DNA of 64,000 nt from Proteles cristata cristata (taxonomy: Eukaryota; Chordata; Mammalia; Carnivora; Hyaenidae). Positions within the stretch are counted from its first letter, which is position 1. The number at the start of each line of letters is the position of its first letter. Location: assembly GCA_017311185.1 (NCBI GenBank), contig JAESUZ010000771.1:1124001-1188000 (forward strand). Direction: 5' to 3'. Shown one piece after another: positions 1-13,275 of the stretch. Both the position numbers and the translations under genes were made by a program. Under the pieces are notes generated by a model that saw nothing but the letters and a program-made list of their open reading frames with translations, made no database searches and was not told where the DNA came from.

Positions 1-1296
1 TCTCAGTTTGTTCTCTATATTTAGGAGTCTCTTGTGGTTTGCCTCCTTCTTTCTCTGTTTATGTTTGCTCTGTTTTATGAATGTTGGCTTCATAGAATGA
101 GTCTGTTAAGTTTTCCTTCCATTTCTATTTAACTATTTTCCTCTTCTTCCCCCGTGGTCTTTTGTTAAGTTTTTCAAGATCCACATATGAGTGAAACCTA
201 TGATATCAGTCCTTCTCTGACTGACTTATTTCACTCAGCCTAATACCTTCCAGTTCCATCCACGTTGCTGCAAATGGCATGATTTCATTCTTTCTCATTG
301 CCAAGTAGTGTTCCATTGTATGTAAAAACCATACCTTCTTTATCCATTAATCAGTTGATGGACATTTAGGCTCTTTCCACGATTTGACTATTGTTGAGAG
401 TGCTGCTATGAACATTGGGGTACATGTGCCTCTGTGCATCAGCACTCCTGTATCCCTTGGTAGATACAGGTAGGATCCCTGTATCCTAGTAGTGCTATTG
501 CTGGGTCTTAGGGTAGTTCTATTTTTAATTTTTTGAGGAATCTCCACACTGTTTTCTAGAGTGGCTGCATCAGTTTGCATTCCCACCAATAGTGCAAGAG
601 GCTTCCCTTTTCTCCACATCCTCACCAGCATCTATAGTTTCCTGATTTGTTCATTTTAGCCACTCTGACCGGTATGAGGTGGTATCTCAGTGTGGTTTTG
701 ATTTGTATTTCTCTGCTAATGAGTATCTGCTAATTAAACATCTTTTCATGTGTCTGTTGGCCAGCTGGAAGTCTTCTTTGGAAAAATGTCTATTCATGTC
801 TTCTGCCCATTTCTTCACTGGATTATTATTATTACTTTTTTTTTTTTGGAGTGGAGTTTGGTAACTTTTTTAAATAGATTTTTGGATACTAGCCCTTTAT
901 CTGCTATGTCATTTACAAATATCTTTTCCCATTCTGTCGGTTGCCTTTTAGTCTTGTTGATTGTTTCCTTTGCAGTGCAGAAGCTTTTTATCTTGATGAG
1001 GTCCCAATGGTTCAGTTTTGCTTTTGATTCCCTTGTCTTTGGAGATGTGTCCAGTAAGAAATTGCTGTGGCTGAGGTCAGAGGTTGTTTCCTGCTTTCTC
1101 TTCTAGGGTTTTGATGGTTTCTTGTCTCACATTTAGGTCTTTCATCCATTTTGAGTTTATTTTTGTGTATGGTGTGAGAAAATGATCTAGTTTCATTCTT
1201 CTATATGTTGCTGTCCAGTTCTCCCAGCACCATTTGCTCATAAGACTTCTTTTCTACTGGATACTCTTTCCTGCTTTGTCAAAGATTACCTGGCCA

Positions 1297-1918
1297 AAAC
1301 CCTCCTACGCTCTTGGTGGGAACGTAAACTGGTGCAGCCCCTCTGGAAAACAGTACGGAGGTTCCTCAAAAAATGAACAATAGAACTCCCCTATGACCCA
1401 GCAATACCACTGCTAGGAATTTACCTAAGGGATACAGAAATGCTGATGCATAGGGGCACATGGACCCCAATGTTCACAGCAGCACTTTCAACAATAGCCA
1501 AATCATGGAAAGAGCCTAAATGTCTATCAACTGACAAATGGATCAAAAAGATGTGGTTTATATATATACAATGGACTACATGGCAACAGGAAAGAATGAA
1601 ATCTGGCCATTAGTAGCAGTGTGGATGGAATTTGAGGGTGTTATGCTGAGTGAAATAAGTCAGGCAGATAAAGATCTGTTTTCACTTACAGGTGGATTAG
1701 GAGGAACTTAACAGAGGACCATGGGGAGGAGAAGGGGAAAAATAGTTGGGGAGAGGGAGGGAGGTAAACCATGAGAGACTCTTGAATACTGAGAACAAAC
1801 TGAGGGCAGGTGGGGGTGAGGGGAAGGGGGGTGAAGGGCATGGAGGAGGACACTTGTTGGGATGAGCACTGGGTGTTATATGGAAACCAACTTGACAATA
1901 AACTGTTGAAGAAAAACT
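1297..1918 (+). mobile_element. 5'-truncated LINE-1 (about 620 bp) inserted head-on into copy A
   Basis: Reads from GCTCTTGGTGGGAACGTAAA through the L1 ORF2 end and 3' UTR to TTGACAATAAACTGTTGAAG. It is flanked by imperfect 16-bp duplications, AAAGATTACCTGGCCA (1281-1296) and AAAGATTATTTGGCCA (1919-1934), 14 of 16 matching. The flanking copy A sequence continues across it without loss. Non-coding remnant. Confidence 0.9.
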
Positions 1919-4046
1919 AAAGATTATTTGGCCATACATTTGTAGGTCCAGTTCTGGGTTCTCTATTCTATTCCATTGGTCTATGTGTCTGTTTTTGTGC
2001 CAATAACATACTGCCTTGATGACTACAGCTTTGTAGTAGAGACTAAAGTCTGGGATTATGATGCTTCCTGCTTTGGTTTTCTTCTTCAATATTACTTTGG
2101 CTATTCAGGGTCTTTTATGGTTCCATACAAATTTTAGGATTGTCTGTTCTAGCTTTGAGAAGAATGCTGGTGCAATTTTGATTGGGATTGCATTACATGT
2201 GTATATTGCTCTAGGTAGTATTGACATTTTAGCAATATTCTTTCAATCCATGAGCATGGAATGTTTTTCCATTTCTTTGTGTCTTCTTCAGTTTCCTTCA
2301 TAAGCTTTCTATAGTTTTCAGCATACAGGTCTTTTACATCTTTGGTTAGGTTATTTCTAGATATTTTATGGTTCTTGGTGCAATTGTAAATTGGATTAAT
2401 TTCTTTATTTTTCTTTCTGTTGCTTCTTTATTGGTGTATAGAAATGCAACCAATTTCTGTACATTGATTTTGTACCCTGTGACTTTGCTGGATTCATGTA
2501 TCAGTTCTACGAGTTTATGGTGGAGTCTTTCTGGTTTCCCATGTAGAGTATTATGTCATCTGTGAAAAGTGAAAGTTTGACTTCTTCTTTCCCCATTTGG
2601 ATGCCTTTTATTTCCTTTTGTTGTCTAATTGCTGATGCTAGGACTTCCAATACTGTGTTAAACAGTAGTGGTGAGACATCACGTGTTCCTGATCTCAGGG
2701 GGTAGCTCTTAGTTTTCCCTCATTGAGGATGATATTAGCTGTGGGCTTTTCATATATGGCTTTTATGATGTTAAGGTATGTTCCTTCTATCCCAACTTTC
2801 TTCAGGGTTTTTATTAAGAAAAGATGTTGTGTTTTGTCAAATGCTTTTTCTGCATCTATTGACAAGATCATATGGTTCTTCTCTTTTCTTTTATTAATGT
2901 GATATATCACATTGATTTGTGAATATTGAACCAGCTCTGCAGCTCAGGAATGAATCCCACTTGATCATGGTGAATAATTCTTTTTATAAGCTGTTGAATT
3001 ATCTTTGCCAGTGTCTTATTGAGAATTTTTGCATCTATCTTAATCAGTGATATTGGCCTGTAGTTTTCCTTTTTTTGTGAGGTCTCTGTCTGGTTTAGGA
3101 ATCAAGGTAATGCTGACTTTATATAAGGAGTCCAGAAGTTTTTCTTCCATTTTTATTTTTTGGAACAGCTTGAGAAGGACAAGTATTCACTCTGCTTTAA
3201 GCGTCTGGTAGAATTCTCCAGCGAAGACATCTGGTTCAGGACTTTTATTTATTGGAAGATTTTTGATAACTGATTCAATTTCTTCACTAATTATGTTCAA
3301 ATTTTCTATTTTTTCCTATTTGAGTTTTGGTACTGTGTAGGTGTCGAGGACTTTGTCCATTTCTTCCAGGTTGTCTAGTTTGTTGGCTAATAATTTTTCG
3401 TAGTATTCTCTGATAATTGATTGTATTTCTGAGGGGTTAGTTGTGATAAATCCATTTTCATTCATCATTTTATCTATTTGGATCCTCTTTCTTTTTTTGA
3501 GAAGTCTGGCTAGGGGTTTATCAATTTTGTTTATTTTGAAAAAAAAACAACAACTCTTATTTCATTCATCTGCTTTTTTGGATTCTATATTGTTAATTTT
3601 TGTTCTAATCTTCATTATTTCTCTTCTTGTGCTGGTGTTGGGTTTTCTTTGCTGTACTGATTCTAGTTCCTTTAGGTGTACTGTTAGATTTTGTATTTGG
3701 GATTTTTTTGTTTTGTTTTGTTTTTGTTTCTTGAGATAGGCCTGTGTTGCAATGTATTTTTCTCTTAGGACTCCCTTTGCTGCATCCCAGAGGGTTTGGA
3801 TTGTTGTGTTTTCATTTTCATTTGTTTCCATACATTTTAAAATTTCTTCTTTAATTGCCTGGTCGACCCATTTGTTCTTTAGTAGGATGCTCTTTAACCT
3901 CCATGCATTTGGAGAGATTTTCCAAACTTCTTCCTGTGGTTGATTTCAAGTTTCATAGCATTGTGATCTGAAAGTGTGCATGGTTTGATCTCAATACTTT
4001 TGAATTGATTTGAGGGCTGTTTTCTGACCCAGTAATGATCTGTCTT

Positions 4047-4259
4047 TTTTTTTTTTTTTTTTTTTTTTCTAGGAGAGAGAGAGAGACAGCGTGAGCAGGG
4101 GAGGGTCAGAGAGAGAGGGAGATACAGACTCTGAAATAGGCTCCAGGCTCTGAGCTGGCAGTCAGCACAGAGCCCGACGCGGGGCTCGAACCCACTACGG
4201 GGAGATCATGACCTAAGCGAAAGTCGGACGCTTTCCGACTAAGCCACCCAGGCGCCCCA
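4047..4259 (-). mobile_element. Can-SINE, young type, in L1 copy A
   Basis: Minus-strand tRNA-derived SINE: T-rich tail at 4044-4068, CT/GA-rich middle, GGGGCGCC head at the right edge. A perfect target duplication of about 22 bp beginning TGACCCAGTAATGATC flanks it (4025-4046 and 4260-4281). It carries the GAGCTGGCAGTCAGCACAGA block shared by the young copies in this window. Confidence 0.95.
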
Positions 4260-4609
4260 TGACCCAGTAATGATCTGTCTTGGAGAATGTTACATATGCC
4301 CTCGAGAAGAATGTATATTCTGCTGTGTTAGGATAAAAAGTGCTAAATCTATCTGTCAAATCCATCTGGTCCAGTGTATCATTAGGGCCATTGTTTCTTT
4401 GCTGATTTTCTGCCTAGATGATCTGTCCATTGCTGTAAGTGGAATATTAAAGTCCCCTGCAATTATCACATTCTTACCAATAAGATTGCTTATGTTTGTG
4501 ATTAGTTGTTTTTTATATTTGAGTGTTTCCAAATTTGGTGCATAAACATTTATAATTGTTAGCTCTTCTTGATGGATAGACCCCGTAATTATTATATAAT
4601 GCCCTTCTT

Positions 4610-7600
4610 TTTTTTAAAGCTTATTGTCAAGTTGGTTTCCATATAACACCCAGTGCTCATCCCCACAAGTGCCCTCCTCCATGCTCATCACCCCCTTCCC
4701 TTCACCCCCACCTCCATCTGCCCTCAGTTTGTTCTCGACATTCAAGAGTCACTCATGGTTTGCTTCCCTCCCTCTCCCCCACTATTCTTCCCCTTCTTCT
4801 CCCCCGAGGTCCTCCATTAAGTTCCTCCTATACGTGCAAATATATGGTAGCTGTCCTCTGCCTGACTTATTTCGCTCAGCATAACACCCTCAAGGTCCAT
4901 CCATGTTGCTACACATGGCCAGATTTCGTTCTTTCCTGATGCCATGTGGTATTCCATTGTATAGATAAACCACAACTTCTTGATCCATTCATCTGTTGAT
5001 GGACACTTAGGCTCTTTCCATGTTTTGGCTATTGTTGAGAGTGCTGCTATGAACATTGGGGTCCATGTGCTCCTATGCATCAGCACTCCTGTATCCCTTG
5101 GGTATATTCCCAGCAGTGCTATTGCTGGGTCATAGGGGAGTTCTATTGTTCATTTCTTGAGGAACCTCCATACTATTTTCCAGAGGGGCTGCACCAGATT
5201 ACGTTCCCACCATCAGGGTAGGAGGGTGCCCAGTTCTGCACATCCCTGCCAGCATCTAAAGTCCTCCATTTTCTCATTTTAGCCACTCTGACTGGCGTGA
5301 GTGGTATCTCAGTGTGGTTTTGATTTGTATTTCCCTGATGAGGAGGGATGCTGAGCATCGATTCATGGGTCTGTTGGACATCTGGATGTCCTCTTTGGAG
5401 AAGTGTCTGTTCATATCTTCTGCCCATTTCTTCACTGGATTATTTGTTTTTTGGGTGTGGAATTTAGTGAGTTCCTTATAGATTTTGGATACTAGCCCTG
5501 TATCTGGTATGTCATTTGCAACTATCTTTTCCCATTCCATCGGTTGTTTTATGGATGGTTTCCTTTGCAATGCAGAAGCTTTTTATCTTGATGAGGTCTC
5601 AACAGTTCATTTTTGCTTTGATTCCCTTGCCTTTGGGGATGTGTCCAGTAAGAAATTGCTATGGCTGAGGTCAGAGGTTGTTTCCTGCTTTCGCCTCTAG
5701 GGTTTTGATGGTTTCCTGTCTCACATTTAGGTCTTGCATCCGTTTTGAGTTTATTTTTGTGTATGGTGTGAGAAAATGATCTAGTTTCATTCTTCTATAT
5801 GTTGCTGTCCTGTTCTCCCAGCACCATCTGTTAAAGAGGCTGTCTTTTTTCCATTGGATACTCTTTCCTGCTTTGTCAAAGATTAGTTGGCCATACATTT
5901 GTGGGTCCAATTCTGAGTTCTCTATTCTATTCCATTGGTCTATGTGCCTGTTTTTGTGCCAATAACATACTGTCTTGATGATTACAGTTTTGTAGTAGAG
6001 GCTAAAGTCTAGGATGGTGATGCCTCCCGTTTTGGTTTTCTTCTTCAATATTACTTTGGCTATTCGGAGTCTTTTGTGGTTCCATACAAATTTTAGGATA
6101 GTTTGTTCTAGTTTTGAGAAGAATGCTGGTGCAGTTTTGATTGGCATTGCATTGAATATGTAGATTGTTTTGGGTAGGAATGCCATTTTAATTATATTTA
6201 TTCTTCCGATCCACGAGCATGGAATGTTTTTCCATTTCTTTGTGTCTTCTTCAATTTCCTTCATAAGTTTTCTATAGTTTTCACCATACGGATCTCTTGT
6301 CTTTGGTTAGGTTTATTCCTAGGTATTTTATGTTTTTTTGTATAGTTGTGAATGGGATCAGTTTCTTGATTTCTTTTTCTGTGGCTTCAGTGTTGGTGTA
6401 TAAAAATGCAACTGATTTCTGTACGTTGATTTTGTACCCTGCAACTTTGCTGAATTCATGGATCAGTTCTAGTAGGCTTCTGGTGGAGTCTTTCGGGTTT
6501 TCTATGTAGAGTATCATGTCGTCTGTGAAGAGTGAAACTTTGGCTTCTTTGCCAATTCTGATGCCTTTTTTTCCTGATGTCTGATGGCTGATGCTAGGAC
6601 TTCCAGCACTATGTTAAACAACAGTGGTGAGAGTGGACATCTGTACTATGTTCCTGATCTCCGTGGGAAAGCATTCAGTTTTGCCTCGTTGAGGATGATG
6701 TTAGCTGAGGGCTTCTCATAGATGACTTTTATGATGTTTAAGTAAGTTTCTTCTACCCCAACTTTCTCGAGGGTCTTTATTAAGAAGGGATGCTGTATTT
6801 TGTCAAATGCTTTTTCTGCATCTATCGACAGGATCATATTGTTTTTATCTTTTCTTTTGTTGATGCGATGTATCACATTGATTGATTTGTGAATATTGAA
6901 CCAGCCCTGTAATCCAGGAATGAATCCCACTTGATCTTGGTGGATAATTTTTTTTTTAATATTTTTTCTTTATTTCTAGGAGAGAGAGAGACAGCGTGAG
7001 CAGGGGAGGGTCAGAGAGAGAGGGAGTCACAGACTGAAACAGCCTCCAGGCTCTGAGCTGGCAGTCAGCACAGAGCCCGACGCGGGGCTTGAACCCACGA
7101 ACCGGGAGATCATGACCTAAGCGAAAGTCGGACGCTTTACCGACTAAGCCACCCAGGCGCCCCGGTGGATAATTCTTTTTATGTGCTGTTGGATTCGATT
7201 TGCAAATATCATGTTGTGGAGTCTTGCATCTGTATTCATCAAGGATGTTGGTCTGTAGTTCTCTTTTTTTTGCTGGATGTCTCTTTGGCTTGGGAATCAG
7301 AATGATGCTGGCTTCATAAAATGAGTCGGAAGTTTCCCTTCAATTTCTATTTTTTGGAATAGGTTGAGAAGAATGGATATTAATTCTGTTTTAAACGTCT
7401 GGTAGAATTCCCCAGGGAAGCCAGCTGGCCCAGGGCTCTTATTTGTTGGGAGATTTTTGCCCTGATAATTGCCTGTATTTCTGAGGGGTTGTTTGTAATA
7501 ATTCCATTTTCATTCATGATTTTGTCTATTTGGGTGCTCTCTCTTTTCTTTTTGAGAAGCCTAGCTAGAGGTTTGTCAATTTTGTTTATTTTTTCAAAAA

Positions 7601-10414
7601 ACCAACTCTTGGCTTCATGGATCTGTTCAATTGTTTCTTTGGTTTCTATATTGTTTGTTTATGCTTTGGTTTTTATTATTTCTACTGGGTTTGGGATCTC
7701 TTGTTGCTCTCCCTCTAGTTCCTTTAGGTGAGCTGTTAGATTTGCACTTGCGCTTTTTCTAATGTCTTGAAATAGGCCTGGAGTGCAATGTACTTTCCTC
7801 TTAGGATTGCCTTTGCCGCATCCCATAGAGTTTGGATTGTTGTATTTTCATTTTCATTTGTTTCCAGATATTTTTAAATTTCTTCTCTAATTGCCTGATT
7901 GGCCCACTCATTCTTTAGTAGGGTGTTCTTTAACCTCCATGTTTTTGGAGGTTTTCCAGACTTCTTCCTGTGGTTGATTTCAAGTTTCATATCATTGTGA
8001 TCTGAAAGTGTGCATGGTATGATCTCAATTCTTCTATATTTATTGAGGGCTGCTTTATGTCCCAGTATGTGATCTATCTTGGAGAATATGCCATGAGCAC
8101 TTGTGAAGAAAGTGAATTCCATGGCCTCAGGATGTAGAGTTCTAAATATATCTGTCAAATCCATCTGGTCCAATGTGTCATTCAACTCCTTTGTTTCTTT
8201 AGCGATTTTCTGTCTAGTTGATCTATCCATTGCTCTAAGTGGAGTATTAAAGTCCCCTGCTATTAGCACATTCTTATCCATAAGATTGTTTCTGTTTGTG
8301 ATTGTTTTATGTATTTGGATGCTCCCATATTTGGTGTGTAGACATTGATAATTGTTAGTTCTTCCTGATGGGTAGACCCTGTAATTATTATATAATGCCC
8401 TCCTTTATCCCTTGTTACTGTCTTTAACTTAAAGTCCAGTTTGTCTGATATAAGTATAGCTACTCCAGCTTTCTTTTGACTTCTAGTAGCATGATATATA
8501 TTTCTCCATCCCCTTACTTTTAATCTGAAGGTGTCCTCCAGTCTAAAATGGGTTTCTTGTAGATAGCAAATAGATAGATTTTTTTTTTAATCCATTCTGC
8601 TACCCTATGTCTTTTGATTGGAGCATTCAGCCTATTTACATTCAGTGTTATTATTGAAATATATGTGTTTAGAGTCATTGTGTCGTCTGTGGGATTCATG
8701 CTTGTGGTGGTGTTTCTAGTATCTTGCGTTCCTTGCAACATTTACCTCGGAGAGTCCCTCTCAGGATTTCTTGTAGGGCTGGTTTAGTGGTGACAAATTC
8801 TTTTAATTTTTGTTATTTGGAAAGACTTTTATTTCTCCTTCTATTCTGAATGACAGGCTTGCTGGATAGAGGATTCTTGGCTGGATATTTTTTCTGTTCA
8901 TCACATTGAAGATCTCTTGCCATTCCTTTCTGGCCTGCCAAGATTCAGTAGGTAGGTCTGTCACCACTCTGATAGGTTTCCCTTTGTATGTTAGGGCCCT
9001 TTTCTCCCTAGCTGCTTTCAAAAATCTCTTTGTCCTTATATTTTGCCAGTTTCACTATGATATGACATGCAGAAGAATGATTCAATTTATGTCTGAGGGG
9101 AGTTCTCTGTGCCTCTTTAATTTCAACATCTACTTCACTCCCCAGGTTGGGGAAGTTCTCTCCTCTAATTTGCTCAAGGAATCCTTCAGCACCTTTCCCT
9201 GTCTTCCTCTTCTGGAATTCCTATGATACAGATATTGTTCCGTTTGATTGTATCGTTGAGCTCTCGAACTCTTCTTTCATGTTCCTGGATCAGTTTATCT
9301 CTTTTTCTCAACTTCCTCTTTTTCTATAATTGTGTCTTCTAAATTATTTATTCTCCTTTCTGCCTCATCAATCCGTGCATTGGACGCCCCCATTTTATTA
9401 TGTATCTCATTTATAGCATTTTAAAATTCATCATATCTATTTTTGAGCTCTATAGTGTCTGTAGCAATAGTTTCTCTGACGTCTTCCATGCTTTTTTCAA
9501 GCCCAGCGATTATTTTATGAGTATTGTTCTAAATTCTTGTTAAGTTATGCTGCTTTATCTGTTTTGAGCAGTTCTTTAGCTGTCAGTTGTTCCTGGAATT
9601 TCTTTGGGGAGAGCTCTTTGTTTTGTCATTTTGGTTAAGTTTCTATCTTGTTAATTTTAAAAGCTTGTACACTCTGCCCCTTCAAGTTCTGCTGTATTAA
9701 AGAGGGCTTTTTGACTGTTCAGGGCCTGTCTGTTCAAGAAGTGTTCTTTGAATTGTGTCTCTTGGTTTCTCTTGTTGAGAGTTTCGTTATTTTGCTTCCT
9801 TACTTGTAGCGGTATTTGGGACTCTCCACCATGTGTACTTTGGCTTGTTTCTTGAGGTAATCCTGGAAAAAGAAAGCAGACAACCACAACAGGGAACAAA
9901 GGTACACAAACGCACAGACTAAACCAATAAACATGCAAATCCAGGCTCAGGTAAAAACAACAACAACAACAACAAACAACTCTCTCGTGGGGTTGGGCGT
10001 GGTTTGGTGTAGGCAGGTCTCGCCTCCACTGTGTCCTGCTGGCTACTCCCTGGGGCCCAACCTTGGTGGTTGTATGGAAAAAAATGGCGTTGCCCCAGAG
10101 CCTTCTCAACCAAGTATTGCAAATCACTCCTTTGGGTCCAATCTCTCTGTGCTGAGGAGGTAGCCAAGGTGGGCTGAGTTCTATGTCCCACGCCCTGCCT
10201 CATTTCCAGGTCGCAGTCTGCAGGCTTTGTTTATACCACCCGAAACTGTCCCGCAGGTCGCTGCTTCCCTGCTCCTGGGAGTTGAGTGGGGGTTGGGGGA
10301 AGTGTCGCAGCCTCAGATCCACCGGGGTCAAGCAGTGATACAACCTGGGATCCAAGGCCTCCAGGCCCCACGTGCATGCACGGAATGTAGCCGCCTAGGC
10401 CCTGAGCTGCCACG
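4610..10414 (-). mobile_element. LINE-1 copy B, nearly full length, nested in copy A
   Basis: The minus-strand element runs from its T-rich tail at 4610 through 3' UTR (about 4617-4820), ORF2 (about 5170-8700), ORF1 (about 8800-9640) and about 760 bp of GC-rich 5' UTR ending at 10414. A perfect 15-bp duplication TATAATGCCCTTCTT flanks it (4595-4609 and 10415-10429), and copy A resumes in register. ORF2 survives only in pieces: endonuclease at 8281-7874 with AGDFNTP and LSDHNDMK, reverse transcriptase pieces at 6930-6646 and 6517-6281, and C-terminus at 6264-5671. A 148-bp internal deletion relative to copy C lies at 7459/7460. A SINE interrupts it at 6950-7163. It cannot encode working proteins. 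Confidence 0.94.
6950..7163 (-). mobile_element. Can-SINE, young type, in L1 copy B
   Basis: Minus-strand SINE with T-rich left tail and GGGCGCC head at the right. The target duplication GGTGGATAATT occurs at 6939-6949 and 7164-7174. Near-consensus sequence, including the GGCAGTCAGCACAGAGCCCG block. Confidence 0.94.
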
Positions 10415-10684
10415 TATAATGCCCTTCTTCATATCTTGTTACCATGTTTAGTTTAAAATCTAGTTTGTCTGACTTCAGCTTTTGTTTGACTTCCAGTAGC
10501 ATGATAGATGGTTCTCCATCCTCTCACTTACAATCTGAAGGTGTCCTTAGGTCTAAAATGGGTTCCATGTACACAGCAAATAAATAGGTCTTTTTTTTTT
10601 TTAATCCATTCTGATACCTATGTCTTTTGATTGGAGCATTTAGTCCATTTACATTCAGTGTTATTATTGAAAGATATGGGTTTA

Positions 10685-10900
10685 TTTTTTTTAGTGCTTT
10701 GTTTATTTCTGAGAGAGAAAGAGAGACAGCGTGAGCAGGGGAGAGTCAGAGAGAGAGGAAGATACAGAATCTGAAACAGGCTCCAGGCTCTGAGCTAGCT
10801 GTCAGCACAGAGCTTGATGCGGGGCTTGAACCCATGAACGATGAGATCATGACCTAAGCCAAAGTCGGACGCTTAATCGACTGAGCCACCCAGGCGCCCC
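10685..10900 (-). mobile_element. Can-SINE in L1 copy A
   Basis: Minus-strand SINE with target duplication GAAAGATAYGGGTTTA (10669-10684 and 10901-10916, one mismatch). Its middle reads GAGCTAGCTGTCAGCACAGA, lacking the extra bases of the young type, so it is a slightly different subfamily. Confidence 0.93.
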
Positions 10901-12508
10901 GAAAGATACGGGTTTAGAGTCATTGCTTATCTGTAAGTTTCATGCTTGTAGTAATGTCTCTGGTCCTTTGTGGTCTTTGCAACACTCACAGAGTCCCCCT
11001 TAGAATCTCTTGTAGGGATGGTTTTGTGGTGATGAATTCCTTCAGTTTTTTTTTGTCAAAACTTTTATCTCTCCTTCTCTTCTGAATGATAGGCTTGATG
11101 GATAAAGAATTCTTGGCTGCATATTTTTCCTATTCGTCACATTTAAAATTTCCTGCCACTTCTTTCTGGCCTGCCAAATTTCAGTAGGTCTGCTACTACA
11201 TTTATGTATCTACACTTGTAGGTTAAGGCCCGTTTATCCTTAGCTGCTTTAAGAATTCTCTTTATCTTTGTATTTTGCCAGTTTCACTATGATATGTCGT
11301 GCAGAAGATTGATTCAAGTTACATCTGAAGAGAGTTCTCTGTGCCCCCTGGATTTCAATATCTTTTTCCTTCCCCAGGTTGGGGAAGTTCTCAGCTATGA
11401 TTTGTTCAAGCACACCTTCAGCCCTTTCTTTCTCTTCTTCTTCTAGAGCTCCTATGATGCATATATTATTCCATTTAATTGAATCACTTAGTTCTCTTTG
11501 TCTCCCTTCATGATCCACATTTTTTTCTCTCTTTTCTCAACTTCATCTTTTTCTATAACTTTATCTTCTATTTCATATATTCTCTCCTTTCTGCCTGTTC
11601 AGTTCTTGCTGCCACTACTTCTAGTTTATTTTGCACCTCATTTACAGCATTTTGTAATTCATCATGGTTATTTTTTAGTTCCTTGATCTCTGCAGCAATA
11701 GATTCTCTGCAGTTTGCTCTGCTTTTTTCAAGTCTAGTGATTAATCTTATGACTATTATTATAAATTCTTGTTCAGTTATATTGTTTATATATGTTTTGA
11801 GCAATTCTTTAGCTGTCGTTTCTTCCTGAATTTCTTTTGAGGAGAATTCTTCCATTTCCTCATTTTGGCTAGTTTTCTGTCCCTTATGTGTTTTAAAAGC
11901 TTGTTATGTGCCCTGCACCTGAGAGCACTACTATATTAAAGAAGGGTAGTACACTGTCCCGGGCCTGGCCCTTCAGGAGGTGTTTTATGGAGAGTGTTAC
12001 TTGCTCTCTGTTGTTGTGACTTCGGTTACTTTACCTCCCTACTGTAGTGATGCTTTGAACCCTCCACTAAGTGTGGTTTGATTTGTTCATTGAAGTAGCC
12101 CTGGGAAGGAAAACAAACAAAAAACAAACAAAAACATGCAAACACACAAACAAAAAAACCCAAAAACAGAAAACCAGAAACACCAGCTACAAGTAAACAA
12201 CAGGATGGAGGCAGTGCCATTGCAAGAGGCCTTATCCCATACAAAGAGAGAAATGACAGGGGTGAGGAAAAAGAAAATATAAAAATTGACCAGACAGAGA
12301 AACTATATGGCTTAATCCAGAGAGACAGAAAGAAAAACAAAGAAGGAGGTGTGGAACATATTCCAAGAGAATGGATTAAATATGCCTGCTTAAACAAATC
12401 AACAACCAGAGAAACCAGACTAGATGAGGGAAGAGATAAGGAGAAAAGTAAGGAAGAATATATCTATATAATAAGAGTTGTTAAAGTGTCCTATTATCAT
12501 TATTTAAA

Positions 12509-12529
12509 AAAAATTTTTAATGTTTTTAT

Positions 12530-12572
<43 letters not shown>

Positions 12573-12736
12573 CAGGGGAGGGTCAGAGAGAGAGGGAGAC
12601 ACAGAATCTGAAACAGACTCCAGGCTCTGAGCTGGCAGTCAGCATAGAGCCCGACGCGAGGCTCGAACCCACTAACCGTGAGATCATGACCTGAGCCGGA
12701 GTCGGATGCTTAACCGACTGAGCCACCCAGGTGTCC
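12509..12736 (-). mobile_element. Can-SINE, young type
   Basis: Minus-strand SINE in old L1 copy G, with an (AG)n expansion at 12533-12570. Diverged target duplication TCCTATTATCATTAT / TCCTACTATTATTAT. Confidence 0.9.
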
Positions 12737-12930
12737 CTCCTACTATTATTATATTACTATGGGTTACTTCCTTTATGTTTGTCTTTAACTGGTTTATATA
12801 TTTGCATGCCTTCATGTTGGGTGCATAAAATTTACAATTGTTATACATTCTTATTGCATTGTTCCCTTTATGATTATGTAGTGTCTTTATACCTTGTTTC
12901 AGTCTTTCTTTTAAAGTCTAACTTGTCCAT

Positions 12931-13151
12931 GGGGCGCCTGGGTGGCTTAGTCGGTTAAGCGTCCGACTTTCGCTCGGGTCATGATCTCGCGGTTCACGGG
13001 TTCGAGCCCCGCGTCGGGCTCTGTGCTGACTGCCAGCTCAGAGCCTGGAGCCTGTTTCAGTCTGTGTCTCCCTCTCTCTCTGACCCTCCCCTGCTCAGCT
13101 GTCTCTCTTTCTCTCCTAGAAATAAATAAAAATATTAAAAAAAAATAAATA
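12931..13151 (+). mobile_element. Can-SINE, young type
   Basis: Plus-strand SINE starting GGGGCGCCTGGGTGGCTTAG. Box A-like TGGCTTAGTCGG and box B-like GGTTCGAGCCC are visible, and it ends in CTAGAAATAAATAAAAAT. Target duplication AAAGTCTAACTTGTCCA / AAATCTAACTTGTCCA (12913-12929, 13152-13167). Confidence 0.94.
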
Positions 13152-13164
13152 AAATCTAACTTGT

Positions 13165-13240
13165 CCAATATAAGTATTGCTATCCAGATTTTCTTTTCTC
13201 TTCCAATATAAGTATTGCTATCCAGATTTTCTTTTCACTT
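13165..13240. repeat. 38-bp tandem duplication (2 copies)
   Basis: The unit beginning CCAATATAAGTATTGCTATC occurs at 13165-13202 and 13203-13240, differing at one base. It sits in old L1 sequence immediately right of a SINE, and the first copy overlaps the SINE's right target duplication. Confidence 0.9.
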
Positions 13241-13275
13241 CCATTTGCATGACAAATGCTTTTCTATCCTTTCAT

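Larger units (their letters stand above)
1..12477 (-). mobile_element. LINE-1 copy A, outer element of a nested cluster (runs off the window start)
   Basis: On the minus strand this is a carnivore L1. Its 3' UTR and ORF2 C-terminus lie at 1-1296, more ORF2 at 1919-4594 and 10415-11000, and ORF1 at about 11150-11870. A truncated 5' UTR extends to about 12477. Peptide fragments include the ORF2 motifs DAEKAFDK and [10 protein letters not shown], and the ORF1 coiled coil (about 11568-11855) with the RNA-binding part ending in HIIVKLAKYKDKE (11249-11518). Reading frames are broken throughout. It is interrupted by a plus-strand L1 (1297-1918), SINEs (4047-4259, 10685-10900) and L1 copy B (4610-10414). 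Its own 3' tail lies outside the window, so its target duplication cannot be checked. Confidence 0.9.

Noticed and set aside
12929..13030. tRNA-like sequence with box A and box B
   Set aside because: It is the tRNA-derived head of a Can-SINE, repeated many times in the window, not a functional tRNA gene.
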